Made by a program: the position numbers and the translations under genes | In this document: positions 1-8,707 of the stretch, in pieces | Layout: every line of letters begins with the position of its first letter | Numbering within the stretch: the stretch's first letter is position 1 | Notes under the pieces: model-generated | Seen by the model: only the letters and a program-made list of their open reading frames with translations | Databases searched by the model: none | Told to the model about the DNA's origin: nothing | Assembly (NCBI GenBank): GCA_024372625.1 | Contig: CP099605.1 | Coordinates: 62,001-126,000 of the forward strand | DNA length: 64,000 nt | DNA from: Comamonadaceae bacterium OTU4NAUVB1 | Lineage (GTDB): Bacteria > Pseudomonadota > Gammaproteobacteria > Burkholderiales > Burkholderiaceae_C | Reading direction: 5' to 3'

Positions 1-1043
1 ACGGTCTGGCCGAGCACGCCCTTGGCTTCCTCGTCCAGCGCGATGGTGCCGTTCTTGTTGCGGAATCGCGTGTAGAGGTCCTCGGAGGCCTCCACCTGCT
101 TCCTGAACTCGGGCAGCTGGCTGTCCAGGAAGCCGATGGTCTTCTCGGCCTCGGCCGCCTTGCGCTCGACGTTCTGGCGCACGTAGGCCGCGCCGATGGC
201 GTTGAGCGTGGTCGTCAGCCGCGCGCGGTCGCTGTCCTCGAGCGTGACGGTGATCACGTTGGACTGCTTGCCCTGTTCGCCGAGCTGCAGGCGCTTCTGC
301 AGGTTCTCGATGGTGGCCAGGCGCGACGCGCGCTCCACCCGGAACTCGGCGCCGGGGCGGCCGTCCAGGCGCGAGACAAGCATGCGGATGGGGCCGGTGT
401 CGGCGTCGCCGGCGAACTCCACCGCCTGGCCCACGGTGCCGGTCAGCGGCTGGCGCAGGTCCTCGTGGTCGAGCTGGTAGCGGTTCTCGCCCAGGGCGGT
501 GATGGTGAAGGGCTTGCCGTCCTCCATCTCGGCGGGCACGTCCAGGCGATCCACCTCGATGCCCTCGCGGCCGGAGACATAGCCGTCCATGCCCAGGAAG
601 CCGGGCGTCGAGAGGTCGTGCGCGCGGCGTGCCAGCCATTCGCCCACGATGGGCAGGTAGCGCGGCCGGGCGTCGATGTAGAGCCGCGTGGCGTCCACCG
701 CGTTGCCCAGCACCATGCGCGAGCGCAGGATCTGGATTTCGCCGGTCGCGGGCGTCTTCACCTCGAACAGGCTGGTGGCATCGCCCAGGAAGCCCTTGGC
801 GTCCGGCGCGGTGTCCTCCACCTGGATGAGCAGGTTCGACTGGTAGATCGGCGTGGCCAGCAGCGCGTAGGCCACGCCCAGCGCCAGTCCCAGGGCCGTG
901 ACGCCGGCCACCAGCCACTTGCGGTCGACCAGGATGTCGAAGTACTCGGCGAGGTTGATCTCGTCGTCGCGTCCGCCGGCGGGCGCGGGGGCGGGCACCT
1001 GGGAGGCGCGCGCCAGGGTCGATGCGGTGGCGGAGGGGGTCAT
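1..1043 (-). CDS. Exopolysaccharide chain-length determinant / tyrosine autokinase (Wzc-like), N-terminal part
   Basis: Only the first 347 residues are in the window; the gene runs off the left edge. An ATG at 1043 opens a protein with an Ala/Pro-rich start and one membrane segment (about residues 43-63). A long periplasmic Wzz-type region follows, with coiled-coil-like heptads after residue 300. This is the N-terminal layout of Wzc/EpsB proteins, which control polymer length and usually carry a C-terminal BY-kinase that cannot be checked here. Its start overlaps the stop of the phosphatase gene by ATGA (1040-1043), so it is translated in one operon with the Wzb- and Wza-like genes. A kinase-less Wzz protein remains possible. 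Confidence 0.85.
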   Translation of the reverse strand, partial: MTPSATASTLARASQVPAPAPAGGRDDEINLAEYFDILVDRKWLVAGVTALGLALGVAYALLATPIYQSNLLIQVEDTAPDAKGFLGDATSLFEVKTPATGEIQILRSRMVLGNAVDATRLYIDARPRYLPIVGEWLARRAHDLSTPGFLGMDGYVSGREGIEVDRLDVPAEMEDGKPFTITALGENRYQLDHEDLRQPLTGTVGQAVEFAGDADTGPIRMLVSRLDGRPGAEFRVERASRLATIENLQKRLQLGEQGKQSNVITVTLEDSDRARLTTTLNAIGAAYVRQNVERKAAEAEKTIGFLDSQLPEFRKQVEASEDLYTRFRNKNGTIALDEEAKGVLGQT

Positions 1044-1474
1044 TTGAATTGCTTGATTCGCTCGGCCCAGGCGGTGGCACCGGCATCGATGAGGCGATAG
1101 GCGTGGTCGAAGGCGGCCTGACCCCGGCGGTAGGGGTCGGGCACGTCGAGCTTGAGGGTCTCGGTCAGGCGGAACACCCGGCCGCGCGCGAACGGGAAGC
1201 GCGCCTCGATGTAGCGGCGCTGCTCGTTGTCCATCGTCAGGATCAGGTCGGACGACTGGCACATCGCCTGGTTGATCTGGCGCGCGATGTGGCTCTCGAT
1301 GTCGAGCCCGCGCGCGGTCATGAGTTCGCGCGCGATCGGGTCGGCCGGCTGGCCGATGAGCGCGCCGGTGCCCGCCGAGGTGACCTCGATGTCCGGTGCC
1401 GCCGCCGCGAGGAGGGCCTGGCCCATCGGACTGCGGCAGATGTTGCCGATGCAAACCACGAGGACGGATTTCAT
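1040..1474 (-). CDS. Low-molecular-weight protein tyrosine phosphatase (Wzb-like)
   Basis: The protein has 144 residues, normal for the family. The P-loop C-x-G-N-I-C-R-S-P is at residues 8-16, with Cys8 as expected nucleophile and Arg14 binding phosphate. The general-acid Asp lies in a V-P-D-P motif near residue 113. Such enzymes dephosphorylate the BY-kinase of exopolysaccharide export systems so that polymerisation can cycle. Its start overlaps the stop of the export lipoprotein gene (ATGA, 1471-1474) and its stop overlaps the start of the Wzc-like gene. That tight coupling supports the assignment to capsule/EPS export rather than arsenate reduction. Confidence 0.93.
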   Translation of the reverse strand: MKSVLVVCIGNICRSPMGQALLAAAAPDIEVTSAGTGALIGQPADPIARELMTARGLDIESHIARQINQAMCQSSDLILTMDNEQRRYIEARFPFARGRVFRLTETLKLDVPDPYRRGQAAFDHAYRLIDAGATAWAERIKQFK

Positions 1475-2655
1475 GGCGACGAGATCTGCCGGCCGGTGTA
1501 GAGGACCTGCGCGCTGGGCAGGATGAGGCTCACGATGCGGTTCCACTGCACCAGCGGCACCGGGTCGATGTAGACCACGTCGCGCGGCCTGAGCGCGAAA
1601 TTCTCGGCCAGCGCCAGCGCGGCGGGCGAGTTGGCGTCGAGGTGGAACAGCGCCGGGTCGCCCTCGGCGTTGTTGCGGATGACGTAGACCTGCGCGGTGT
1701 TGGCGGTCGTGCGATCGGGCCCGCGCGCCTCGCCCAGCGCCTGGTTGAGCGACAGGCGGCCGTTGTTCATGGTGAGCGCCGAGGCGATCGTGGTCTCGCC
1801 CATCACGTAGACCTTGTTCTCCTCGCGGCTGCGCACCGTGATGAGGTCGTCGTTCTGCAGCAGGATGCGGTTGGGGTTGATGCCCAGCTCCTCCAGCGCG
1901 ATGAGGTCGATGCGCGTGGTGACGTCGCCGCGCGTGAGGTGCACCACCGCGCGGTCGCCCAGGGCGGTGATGCCGCCGGCGCGGCTGAGCGCCTGGGGCA
2001 GCGTCATGGGCACGTCGGTGAAGGGCTGCAGGCCGGGCGTGCGCACCTCGCCCTCGACATAGGCGCGGCGGCTGCGGAACGACACGATGCGCACCGACAC
2101 CTGCGGCTCGCGGATGAACTTGGTGAGGCGGCGCTCGATCAGGTCGCTGGCCTCGATCTCGGTCAGGCCGGCGACCTTGACGCGGCCGATGTAGGGAAAG
2201 CTCACCTCGCCACCCGCGCTGACGATGAAGCCGGGGGCCGAACTGATGCCGGTGGGGTCGACCTGCTGGGTGATGACGGCGGAGGCGGCGGGCAGCAGGT
2301 CGGGGTTGTCGTAGACCACGATGCCGATGACGTCGCTCGGGCCGATGGTGTAGGGCGCGGGCGTGCCGAACAGGGCCTTGATCTCCGGCGCGATGTCGCG
2401 CGGACGCGACATCTTCTGGGCCTGCACCAGCTCCTTGGTGATCGGGATGATCACGCCCCGGGGAGGATTGTCCGGATCGCCGGCCACGTACTGGCCCAGC
2501 GGCACGCTGGTGCGCGTGCCCGCGTCGGCGTAACCGAAACCCGGCGCGGTGAGCACCTTGCAACCCTGCAGACCGAGCACCAGCGCCATCCACAGCCCGG
2601 CGCACACCCACTTGCCATGACCCGCACGGCGCTTCTTCATCATGTCGGAATTCAA
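1471..2655 (-). CDS. Polysaccharide export outer-membrane lipoprotein (Wza-like)
   Basis: The protein has 394 residues. It has a lipoprotein signal: positive residues, a hydrophobic stretch, then L-Q-G-C with the lipidated Cys near residue 32. The body matches the poly-export/SLBB architecture of Wza, the outer-membrane channel through which the finished polymer leaves the cell. The frame opens with TTG at 2655, preceded by GAGG at suitable distance. Two ATGs at 2643 and 2640 are alternatives with weaker ribosome sites. It is the first gene of a leftward operon with the phosphatase and the Wzc-like protein. Glycosyltransferases must lie beyond the window. Confidence 0.9.
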   Translation of the reverse strand: MNSDMMKKRRAGHGKWVCAGLWMALVLGLQGCKVLTAPGFGYADAGTRTSVPLGQYVAGDPDNPPRGVIIPITKELVQAQKMSRPRDIAPEIKALFGTPAPYTIGPSDVIGIVVYDNPDLLPAASAVITQQVDPTGISSAPGFIVSAGGEVSFPYIGRVKVAGLTEIEASDLIERRLTKFIREPQVSVRIVSFRSRRAYVEGEVRTPGLQPFTDVPMTLPQALSRAGGITALGDRAVVHLTRGDVTTRIDLIALEELGINPNRILLQNDDLITVRSREENKVYVMGETTIASALTMNNGRLSLNQALGEARGPDRTTANTAQVYVIRNNAEGDPALFHLDANSPAALALAENFALRPRDVVYIDPVPLVQWNRIVSLILPSAQVLYTGRQISSP

Positions 2656-2800
2656 CTCGGATCCTCTGAGTTACCTCGGCGAAATGCACAAGGCACCCAC
2701 CCACATTGCGTAATTGTGAGTGAAGGTTAACTGATTTGATCCCTCGAATTGAGTGGTCATCCGCCTTCTGTTCAGGGATTCGGATGGCAGACGAGCGGCC
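2656..2800. other. Intergenic region upstream of the EPS export operon
   Basis: This 145-base gap lies between the stop of the GspE-like gene and the start of the Wza-like gene, both read leftward. It is less G+C-rich than its surroundings and should hold the promoter of the export operon. I could not pick out a confident -35/-10 pair or a terminator for the upstream gene. Confidence 0.3.
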
Positions 2801-4762
2801 TCACACGTTGCTCGTCGCGCGCACCTCGTCGATGGCGGTCAGGCCGGCGAGCACCTTCTCGATGCCGTCCTGGCGCAAGGTGCGCATGCCCTGGCGCAGG
2901 GCGGTGGCCTGCAGGGCCTCGGCGCGCGCGCCGGTCTGGATGAGGTGGCGCAGTTCGCGCGAGATCACCATCAGCTCGTGCAGGCCGGCGCGGCCCTTGA
3001 AGCCGCTGCCTTCGCATTCCGGACAACCGGCGCTCGCATGCATGGGGATGTGGCCGTCCTTGCCGTGGCGCCGCAGCCACGAGGCGCGCACCGCGTCGCG
3101 CTCGGTGGCGGTGGACTCGCCGCCGAAGGCGTTGAGGTAGTCCGAGAGCAGCTCGTCGACTTCCTCGGGCGTGGCGGGACGGGTGGTGCGGCAGTGCGGG
3201 CACAGCCGCCGCACCAGCCGCTGCGCCAGGATGGCGAGCAGCGAGTCGGCGAAGTTGAACGGGTCCATGCCCATGTCGAGCAGGCGGGTGACGGTCTCGG
3301 GGGCGCTGTTGGTGTGCAGCGTGGAGAGCACCAGGTGGCCCGTGAGCGAGGCCTCGACGGCGGTCTTGGCGGTCTCCTCGTCGCGGATCTCGCCCACCAT
3401 GATCACGTCCGGGTCGGCGCGCAAGAAGGCGCGCAGCGCCTTGGCGAAGGTCCAGTCGATGCGCGGATTGATCTGCACCTGGCGCAGTCCGGCCTGGGTG
3501 ATCTCCACCGGGTCCTCGGCGGTCCAGATCTTGCGCTCGGGCAGGTTGATGTGGCTGAGCGCGGAGTGCAGCGTGGTGGTCTTGCCCGAGCCGGTGGGGC
3601 CGACGCACAGCACCATGCCGTAGGGGCGCTCCACGGCGCGCTTGAGGCGCTCGAGGTTGCTGTTCGACAGGCCGAGCTTCTCCAGCGGAATCGGCTTGGC
3701 CGAGGCCAGGATCCGCATCACCACGTCCTCCAGGCCGTTGTTGGTGGGGATGGTGGCCACGCGCAGCTCGATCTTGTGCTGCGGCGAGAACTTGGCGAAG
3801 TTGATCTTGCCGTCCTGGGGCTTGCGCTTCTCGCTGATGTCGAGGTCGCACATGATCTTCACGCGCGCGATCATGGCGTTGCGGTAGTTCGGCGGCAGCT
3901 CCAGGTGCGTGCGCAGCTGGCCGTCCTTGCGAAAGCGGATGCGGATCTTCTCCCGGCCCGGATAGCTCTCGATGTGGATGTCGGAGACGCCGCTCTCGTG
4001 GGCGTCCACGATCATGCGGTTGATCATGCGCACCAGCGAGTTGTCGGACTGCTCGATGGTCTCGTCCTCGTCGGGCCGGTCCTGGGTGCCTTCCTTCTCC
4101 AGCGTGAGCAGCAGGTCCTCGGTGTTGCCCGGCGCGAACTCCAGCGGCTGCAGGCTGGCGTTGATGTAGCGGCTGTCGGCGAGGGCGCCGATCTTCTCGT
4201 AGGCCGTGTGCAGCGCCCGGTTGAGGTCGCGGCACTGGGCCAGCACGGGCACGATCTTCATCTGCGCGCTGAACTCGGCCTCGTCGATGGCGCTGTGGCG
4301 GTTGGTCGGGTTGTCCATCGCGATGACCAGGCGGCCGTCGTGCAGCATCAGCGGCATGATCTGCAGCCGCTGCGCCGTCGCGTAGCCGAGCTTGCGCAGG
4401 GCCTCGGGATCGACCGGGAACGCGTCGACGTCCACCAGCGGATAGCCCATCTTGCGCGTCAGCGCGACCTGCAAGTCCGCGCGCGAGACCGCGCCGCTGT
4501 TGACCAGCAGTTCGCCCACGGGCACGCGCCGGTCGAGCTGCTGGCGCGACAGCGCCTCGGTGAGCTGCTCGGGCGTGATCATGCCCAGGGAGACCAGCGC
4601 CTCGCCGATGCGCACCATCGGCATGCGGCCCTGGCGCGCGATGGCGCGCAGCAGGTCGTCGGGGGTCGTGACGACGCGCGAGGTCAACGCGGTGCCGATG
4701 CCGCCTTCGGCGGCCGACTCGGCGGCAGGCGTGTTCAAGTCCAGCGTTTTCGACTCGCTCAT
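2801..4762 (-). CDS. Type II secretion / type IV pilus assembly ATPase (GspE/PilB family)
   Basis: The protein has 653 residues. Residues about 45-200 form GspE/MshE N-terminal domains. The ATPase core has Walker A G-P-T-G-S-G-K-T at 388-395, an Asp box, Walker B with V-G-E-I-R near 456-460 and the His box T-L-H-T-N at 481-485. Zinc-binding pairs C-P-H-C (521-524) and C-P-E-C follow. Such ATPases power assembly of pili or pseudopili at the inner membrane. There are no gsp or pil genes alongside; its neighbours are EPS export and minCDE. Its machine must be encoded elsewhere, or it has another role such as c-di-GMP-linked EPS control. That last point is inference only. Confidence 0.9.
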   Translation of the reverse strand: MSESKTLDLNTPAAESAAEGGIGTALTSRVVTTPDDLLRAIARQGRMPMVRIGEALVSLGMITPEQLTEALSRQQLDRRVPVGELLVNSGAVSRADLQVALTRKMGYPLVDVDAFPVDPEALRKLGYATAQRLQIMPLMLHDGRLVIAMDNPTNRHSAIDEAEFSAQMKIVPVLAQCRDLNRALHTAYEKIGALADSRYINASLQPLEFAPGNTEDLLLTLEKEGTQDRPDEDETIEQSDNSLVRMINRMIVDAHESGVSDIHIESYPGREKIRIRFRKDGQLRTHLELPPNYRNAMIARVKIMCDLDISEKRKPQDGKINFAKFSPQHKIELRVATIPTNNGLEDVVMRILASAKPIPLEKLGLSNSNLERLKRAVERPYGMVLCVGPTGSGKTTTLHSALSHINLPERKIWTAEDPVEITQAGLRQVQINPRIDWTFAKALRAFLRADPDVIMVGEIRDEETAKTAVEASLTGHLVLSTLHTNSAPETVTRLLDMGMDPFNFADSLLAILAQRLVRRLCPHCRTTRPATPEEVDELLSDYLNAFGGESTATERDAVRASWLRRHGKDGHIPMHASAGCPECEGSGFKGRAGLHELMVISRELRHLIQTGARAEALQATALRQGMRTLRQDGIEKVLAGLTAIDEVRATSNV

Positions 4763-4809
4763 CGATGCACTCCAAGGGTTGCGCGACCCGATGCCGCGGG
4801 AGAGGATGC

Positions 4810-5088
4810 TCAGCGCGCGGGCGTGGGCACGCTTTCGGGAAGCTCGATCTTGATGTCCAACACCTCCAGGTCGTCCTGACGCTCCAGGTGGACCTTGATG
4901 TCCTCGGGGTTGATCGAGACGTACTTGGAGATCACCGCCATCAGTTCACGCTGCAGGTCGGGGAGGTAGTCCGGACGCTTCGTGCCGCTCAGGCCTGAGC
5001 GTTCATGGGCGAGGATGATCTGGAGCCGCTCCTTGGCGACCGTGGCCGTTTTCTTCTTTTCGCCCAGAAGGAAGGAGAGGAAGGACAT
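4810..5088 (-). CDS. minE: Cell division topological specificity factor MinE
   Basis: The protein has 92 residues, close to the usual 85-90. The N-terminal amphipathic, MinD-contacting segment (about residues 1-30) begins with a short hydrophobic stretch and a Lys cluster. The topological-specificity domain follows (about 35-85). MinE stimulates the MinD ATPase and drives the pole-to-pole oscillation that restricts the Z ring to midcell. It is the last gene of minC-minD-minE, three bases after minD stops, so it is co-transcribed. Confidence 0.97.
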   Translation of the reverse strand: MSFLSFLLGEKKKTATVAKERLQIILAHERSGLSGTKRPDYLPDLQRELMAVISKYVSINPEDIKVHLERQDDLEVLDIKIELPESVPTPAR

Positions 5089-5091
5089 GGC

Positions 5092-5907
5092 TTACTTGCC
5101 TCCGAACAGGCGCTTGAAGAAGCCCGGCTTCTCGGCTTCGGTGAAGCGCATCGGACGGTCCTCGCCCAGGAAGCGCGCCACCACGTCGGTGTAGGCCTCG
5201 GAGACGTCCGTGCCCTTGTCGTGGATGGCGGGCACGCCCTGGTTGGAGGCGTTGAGCACGGTCTCCGATTCCGGGATGACGCCGATGAGCTTGATGCGCA
5301 GGATGTCCTGGATGTCCTCCAGCGACAGCATCTGGCCGCCGGCCACGCGGTGCGGGTTGTAGCGCGTGATGAGCAGGTGTTCCTTGATCGGCTCGGCGCC
5401 GTCCTTGGCGCGCTTGGTCTTGCTCCCGAGCATGCCCAGGATGCGGTCGGAGTCGCGCACCGAGGACACCTCGGGGTTGGTGACGATCAGCGCCTCGTCG
5501 GCGAAGTGCATCGCCATCAGGGCGCCGGTCTCGATGCCCGCGGGCGAGTCGCACACGATGAAGTCGAAGTCCATCGCCGAGAGCTCCTTGAGCACCCGCT
5601 CGACGCCGTCCTGCGTGAGCGCGTCCTTGTCGCGCGTCTGCGAGGCGGCCAGCACGAACAGGTTGTCGCACTGCTTGTCCTTGATCAGCGCCTGCGTCAG
5701 GTTGGCCTCGCCCTGGATGACGTTGATCAGGTCGTACACCACGCGGCGCTCGCAGCCCATGATCAGGTCGAGGTTGCGCAGACCGACGTCGAAGTCGATG
5801 ACCGCCGTCTTCTTGCCGGCCAACGCCAGTCCCGTGGCGAAGCTCGCGCTCGTGGTCGTCTTGCCGACGCCGCCCTTGCCGGAGGTCACCACCACTATCT
5901 TGGCCAT
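5092..5907 (-). CDS. minD: Septum site-determining ATPase MinD
   Basis: The protein has 271 residues. The deviant Walker A motif G-K-G-G-V-G-K-T is at 10-17, as in the ParA/MinD family. The C-terminus (near 262-271) carries the basic, aromatic amphipathic helix that binds the membrane in the ATP form. MinD recruits MinC to the membrane and is released by MinE. The ATG at 5907 was chosen because the family signature starts immediately after it. In-frame sequence further upstream runs into the minC-minD gap and does not resemble MinD. Confidence 0.98.
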   Translation of the reverse strand: MAKIVVVTSGKGGVGKTTTSASFATGLALAGKKTAVIDFDVGLRNLDLIMGCERRVVYDLINVIQGEANLTQALIKDKQCDNLFVLAASQTRDKDALTQDGVERVLKELSAMDFDFIVCDSPAGIETGALMAMHFADEALIVTNPEVSSVRDSDRILGMLGSKTKRAKDGAEPIKEHLLITRYNPHRVAGGQMLSLEDIQDILRIKLIGVIPESETVLNASNQGVPAIHDKGTDVSEAYTDVVARFLGEDRPMRFTEAEKPGFFKRLFGGK

Positions 5908-5960
5908 CGATTTGTTCCTTGTTCGCTTTTTCGGTTGTTGGTTTGCCTTAGGACGTGCCA

Positions 5961-6755
5961 TCAGAGGAGGGCGTCCATGAGGAGCTTCTTGTCGTCCAGG
6001 TGGATCTGGACCGCCTTGCCCTGCAGGTGCGCGGGCAGGTCGACTTCGGAGGTGCGGTAGATGCCCGCGATGGCCACGAGCTGGGCTTCCATGCAAGTCG
6101 TGAAGATGCGGGCGCTGGTGTCGCCCCGGGCGCCGGCGATGGCCTTGCCCCGCAGCGGCGCGTAGACGTGGACGTTGCCGTCGGCGATGACCTCGGCGCC
6201 GAAGTTCACCACCGCCAGCACGATGACGTCGCCGCCGCGCGCATACACCTGCTGGCCCGAGCGCATCGGCTTGTCGATGACCAGCGTGCTGCCGGGCACG
6301 GGCACCTCGCGCACGATCTGCACGGGCTCGCTCGCCGGGGCCGGGGCGGGCGCGGGCGCCGGCACGGGGGCCGCCGCCGCCGCCGCGCGCGCTCCGGGCG
6401 TGGGAGCGACCGGCATGGCGGCGATGGACAGCCCGGCGGCACGCGCCGCGGCGTTGTGGGCCTCGCTGCCGCCGCGCAGGGCGATGGGTTGCGTCTGGTA
6501 GCGTGCGAGCAGGTCGCGCAGCACGCGGAAATCGATGGTGGCGGGCGGATGGCCGCCCAGGTGTTCGGGCAACTGCGACAGGTCGATGACGACCGGTTCC
6601 TGCTCGAAGAAATCCGGCGAATCGGCCAGTTGCTCCTCCAGCGCGGCTGCGAGCAGCCGGAGGTCCGCCGTCTTCAGGATCACCGCGATCAGCGGCAGCG
6701 TGGCGCTCTTGAATTCGAAAACCGCCTTGGTGCGCGCGGCTGAAGCATCGGCCAT
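5961..6755 (-). CDS. minC: Septum site-determining protein MinC
   Basis: The protein has 264 residues. An N-terminal FtsZ-inhibiting domain (about 10-110) is followed by an Ala/Pro-rich linker (about 125-155). The C-terminal beta-helix domain comes next, beginning with a glycine-rich G-x-x-V-Y-A-R-G-G-D type stretch that dimerises and binds MinD. It blocks Z-ring assembly away from midcell. It is first in the min operon, with 53 bases before minD. The 132-base gap upstream (6756-6887) should carry the min promoter, but no clear boxes stand out. Confidence 0.96.
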   Translation of the reverse strand: MADASAARTKAVFEFKSATLPLIAVILKTADLRLLAAALEEQLADSPDFFEQEPVVIDLSQLPEHLGGHPPATIDFRVLRDLLARYQTQPIALRGGSEAHNAAARAAGLSIAAMPVAPTPGARAAAAAAPVPAPAPAPAPASEPVQIVREVPVPGSTLVIDKPMRSGQQVYARGGDVIVLAVVNFGAEVIADGNVHVYAPLRGKAIAGARGDTSARIFTTCMEAQLVAIAGIYRTSEVDLPAHLQGKAVQIHLDDKKLLMDALL

Positions 6756-6887
6756 GGATGAATTCGTCCGAAAAGCGGAGAAGTCTAACGGGGCCGGCCG
6801 CCCGACGGTAGCGTCATGTACGGCATGGGTTCGAAGGCGCCGGGCGCGCCCCCCCGATCTTCAGACTTTAGTTGTCGTGCCGATGCA

Positions 6888-8174
6888 TCAGGCGTTCCGC
6901 GCGCGGCCCAGCAAGGCCCACAGGATCAGGGCCCCGAAAGTGGCGGTTCCGATGCCCCCGAGCGCGAACTGGCCGAAGCGCAGGGTGAAGTCGCCGGTGC
7001 CGATGATCAGCGTGATGGCCGCCACGATGAGGTTGCGGTTCTGCGAGAAGTCGACCCGGTTGTCGACCCAGATCTTGGCGCCGGCCACCGCGATCAGCCC
7101 GAAGACGACGATGCTCACGCCGCCCATCACCGGCAGCGGAATGGCCTGGATCAGCGCGCCGAACTTGGGGCTGAAGCCCAGCAGCAGGGCGATGACCGCC
7201 GCCACCACGAACACCGCCGTCGAGTAGATGCGCGTGGCGGCCATGACGCCGATGTTCTCGGCGTACGTCGTCACGCCGGTGCCGCCGGCCATGCCGCTGA
7301 CCACCGTGGCGACGCCGTCGCCGATGAAAGCGCGGCCGATGAGCGGGTCGAGGTTGCGCCCGGTCATGGCGGTCACGGCCTTGAGGTGCCCGAGGTTCTC
7401 CGCCACCAGCACGATGGCCACCGGCGCGATCAGGAGCATCGCGTTGCCGGTGAACACCGGCGCCGTGAAGGCCGGCAGGCCGAACCATGCCGCGCTGGCG
7501 ATGCCGGCGAGGTCGACCGGCTTGCCCAGTCCGAGGCCGTTGGTCAGCACGGCGTAGACCGCCGTCGCCAGCAGCAGACCCACCAGGATCAGCAGGCGCT
7601 GCACCATGCCGCGCGCGAACACCGCCACCAGACCGACGCACAGGAAGGTCATGGCCTGCATCCAGGCGTCGAAGTTGCCCGAGGCCATGTTCTTGATGGG
7701 CACGTTGGCCAGGTTCAGCCCGATCACGGCGACGACCGCGCCGGTGACCACCGGCGGCATGAAGCGTTCGATCCAGCCGGTGCCGACGGCCTGCACCAGC
7801 GCGCCGATGGCGATGTAGAGCGCGCCGCACGCCACGATGCCGCCGAGCGCGACGGCGATGTTGGCGTTGGGCCCCGGCCCGGCGTAGCCGCTCGCCGCGA
7901 TCACCACCCCGATGAAGGCGAAGCTCGAGCCGAGGTAGCTCGGCACCCGCCCCCCGGTGATGAGGAAGAAGATCAGCGTGCCCACGCCGCTCATCAGGAT
8001 GGCGATGTTGGGGTTGAAGCCCATGAGGATCGGCGCGAGCACGGTGGCGCCGAACATGGCGATCACGTGTTGCACGCCCATCACGGCGGTCTGCGGCCAG
8101 GGCAGGCGTTCGTCGGGGGCGACCACGGCGCCGTCGGTCGCGCGGACTTCGCGCCAGCGGAAGAGCGCGGCCAT
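6888..8174 (-). CDS. Uracil-xanthine permease (NCS2 family)
   Basis: The protein has 428 residues and twelve or more hydrophobic segments. It carries the nucleobase-ascorbate transporter signature as E-N-I-G-V-x-A-A-T-R, and a related E-N-L-G-H-L segment earlier. Such proteins import uracil or purine bases with protons. The ATG at 8174 leaves one base between it and the stop of the thioesterase gene. A GTG at 8189, adding five residues and overlapping that gene, is an alternative; neither has a strong ribosome site. The two genes are likely one transcript. Substrate (uracil versus xanthine) cannot be settled from motifs alone. Confidence 0.9.
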   Translation of the reverse strand: MAALFRWREVRATDGAVVAPDERLPWPQTAVMGVQHVIAMFGATVLAPILMGFNPNIAILMSGVGTLIFFLITGGRVPSYLGSSFAFIGVVIAASGYAGPGPNANIAVALGGIVACGALYIAIGALVQAVGTGWIERFMPPVVTGAVVAVIGLNLANVPIKNMASGNFDAWMQAMTFLCVGLVAVFARGMVQRLLILVGLLLATAVYAVLTNGLGLGKPVDLAGIASAAWFGLPAFTAPVFTGNAMLLIAPVAIVLVAENLGHLKAVTAMTGRNLDPLIGRAFIGDGVATVVSGMAGGTGVTTYAENIGVMAATRIYSTAVFVVAAVIALLLGFSPKFGALIQAIPLPVMGGVSIVVFGLIAVAGAKIWVDNRVDFSQNRNLIVAAITLIIGTGDFTLRFGQFALGGIGTATFGALILWALLGRARNA

Positions 8175-8175
8175 G

Positions 8176-8607
8176 TCAGCGATCGCCACGCGGCAGCAGG
8201 ATCGCCATCGTCAGGCGCGAGACGCAGGTCAGTTCGCCCGCGTCGTTGGTCATGTCGATCTGCCAGACGTGCGTGGTGCGGCCGCGATGCACGGGACGCG
8301 CCGTGCCGGTGACCCAGCCGCCGGTGGCCGCGCGCAGGTGGTTGGCGTTGATGTCCAGGCCGACCGCGCGATGGCCCTCGGGCGCGGCGTAGTACGCGCC
8401 GCTGGAGCCCAGCGTCTCGGCCAGCACCACCGACACGCCCCCGTGCAGCAGGCCGTAGGGCTGGACCGTGCGCTCGTCGACCGGCACGCGGCCGCGCAGG
8501 AAGTCGTCGCCGACCTCGGTGAACTCGATGCCGAGCCGCGAGATGGCGGTGTTCAGGGAACCCTGGAGAAGCTGTTCGAGCGAGATCGGTTTTTGCCAGA
8601 TGGCCAT
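8176..8607 (-). CDS. Hotdog-fold acyl-CoA thioesterase (MenI/YdiI-like)
   Basis: The protein has 143 residues. It closely resembles E. coli YdiI/MenI in order of motifs: Q-P-x-G-L-L-H-G-G then V-V-L-A-E-T, giving His55 and the likely catalytic Glu64, followed by V-G-L-D-I-N-A-N-H. The family hydrolyses aromatic or medium-chain acyl-CoA thioesters. MenI works in menaquinone synthesis, but this kind of bacterium normally makes only ubiquinone. A general aryl- or acyl-CoA clearing role, for example in phenylacetate metabolism, is more likely here (inference). The ATG at 8607 has AGGA upstream. It shares a transcript with the NCS2 permease. Confidence 0.88.
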   Translation of the reverse strand: MAIWQKPISLEQLLQGSLNTAISRLGIEFTEVGDDFLRGRVPVDERTVQPYGLLHGGVSVVLAETLGSSGAYYAAPEGHRAVGLDINANHLRAATGGWVTGTARPVHRGRTTHVWQIDMTNDAGELTCVSRLTMAILLPRGDR

Positions 8608-8707
8608 GGAGGATCCTGGGATGGGGGCGGGCGCCGGGGATGGACGCAAAACTATAGCGACGCCGGGCGCTGGCGCCGCGTTCGCGTCAACCCTTAAGCT
8701 GCGGACC

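Noticed and set aside
1396..2730. Very long rightward open frames opposite the EPS genes, and many like them opposite almost every gene (e.g. 2753-4879, 32530-35610, 43452-45446)
   Set aside because: They are shadows caused by high G+C: Arg/Ala/Gly/His-rich translations without family motifs, opposite well-recognised genes.
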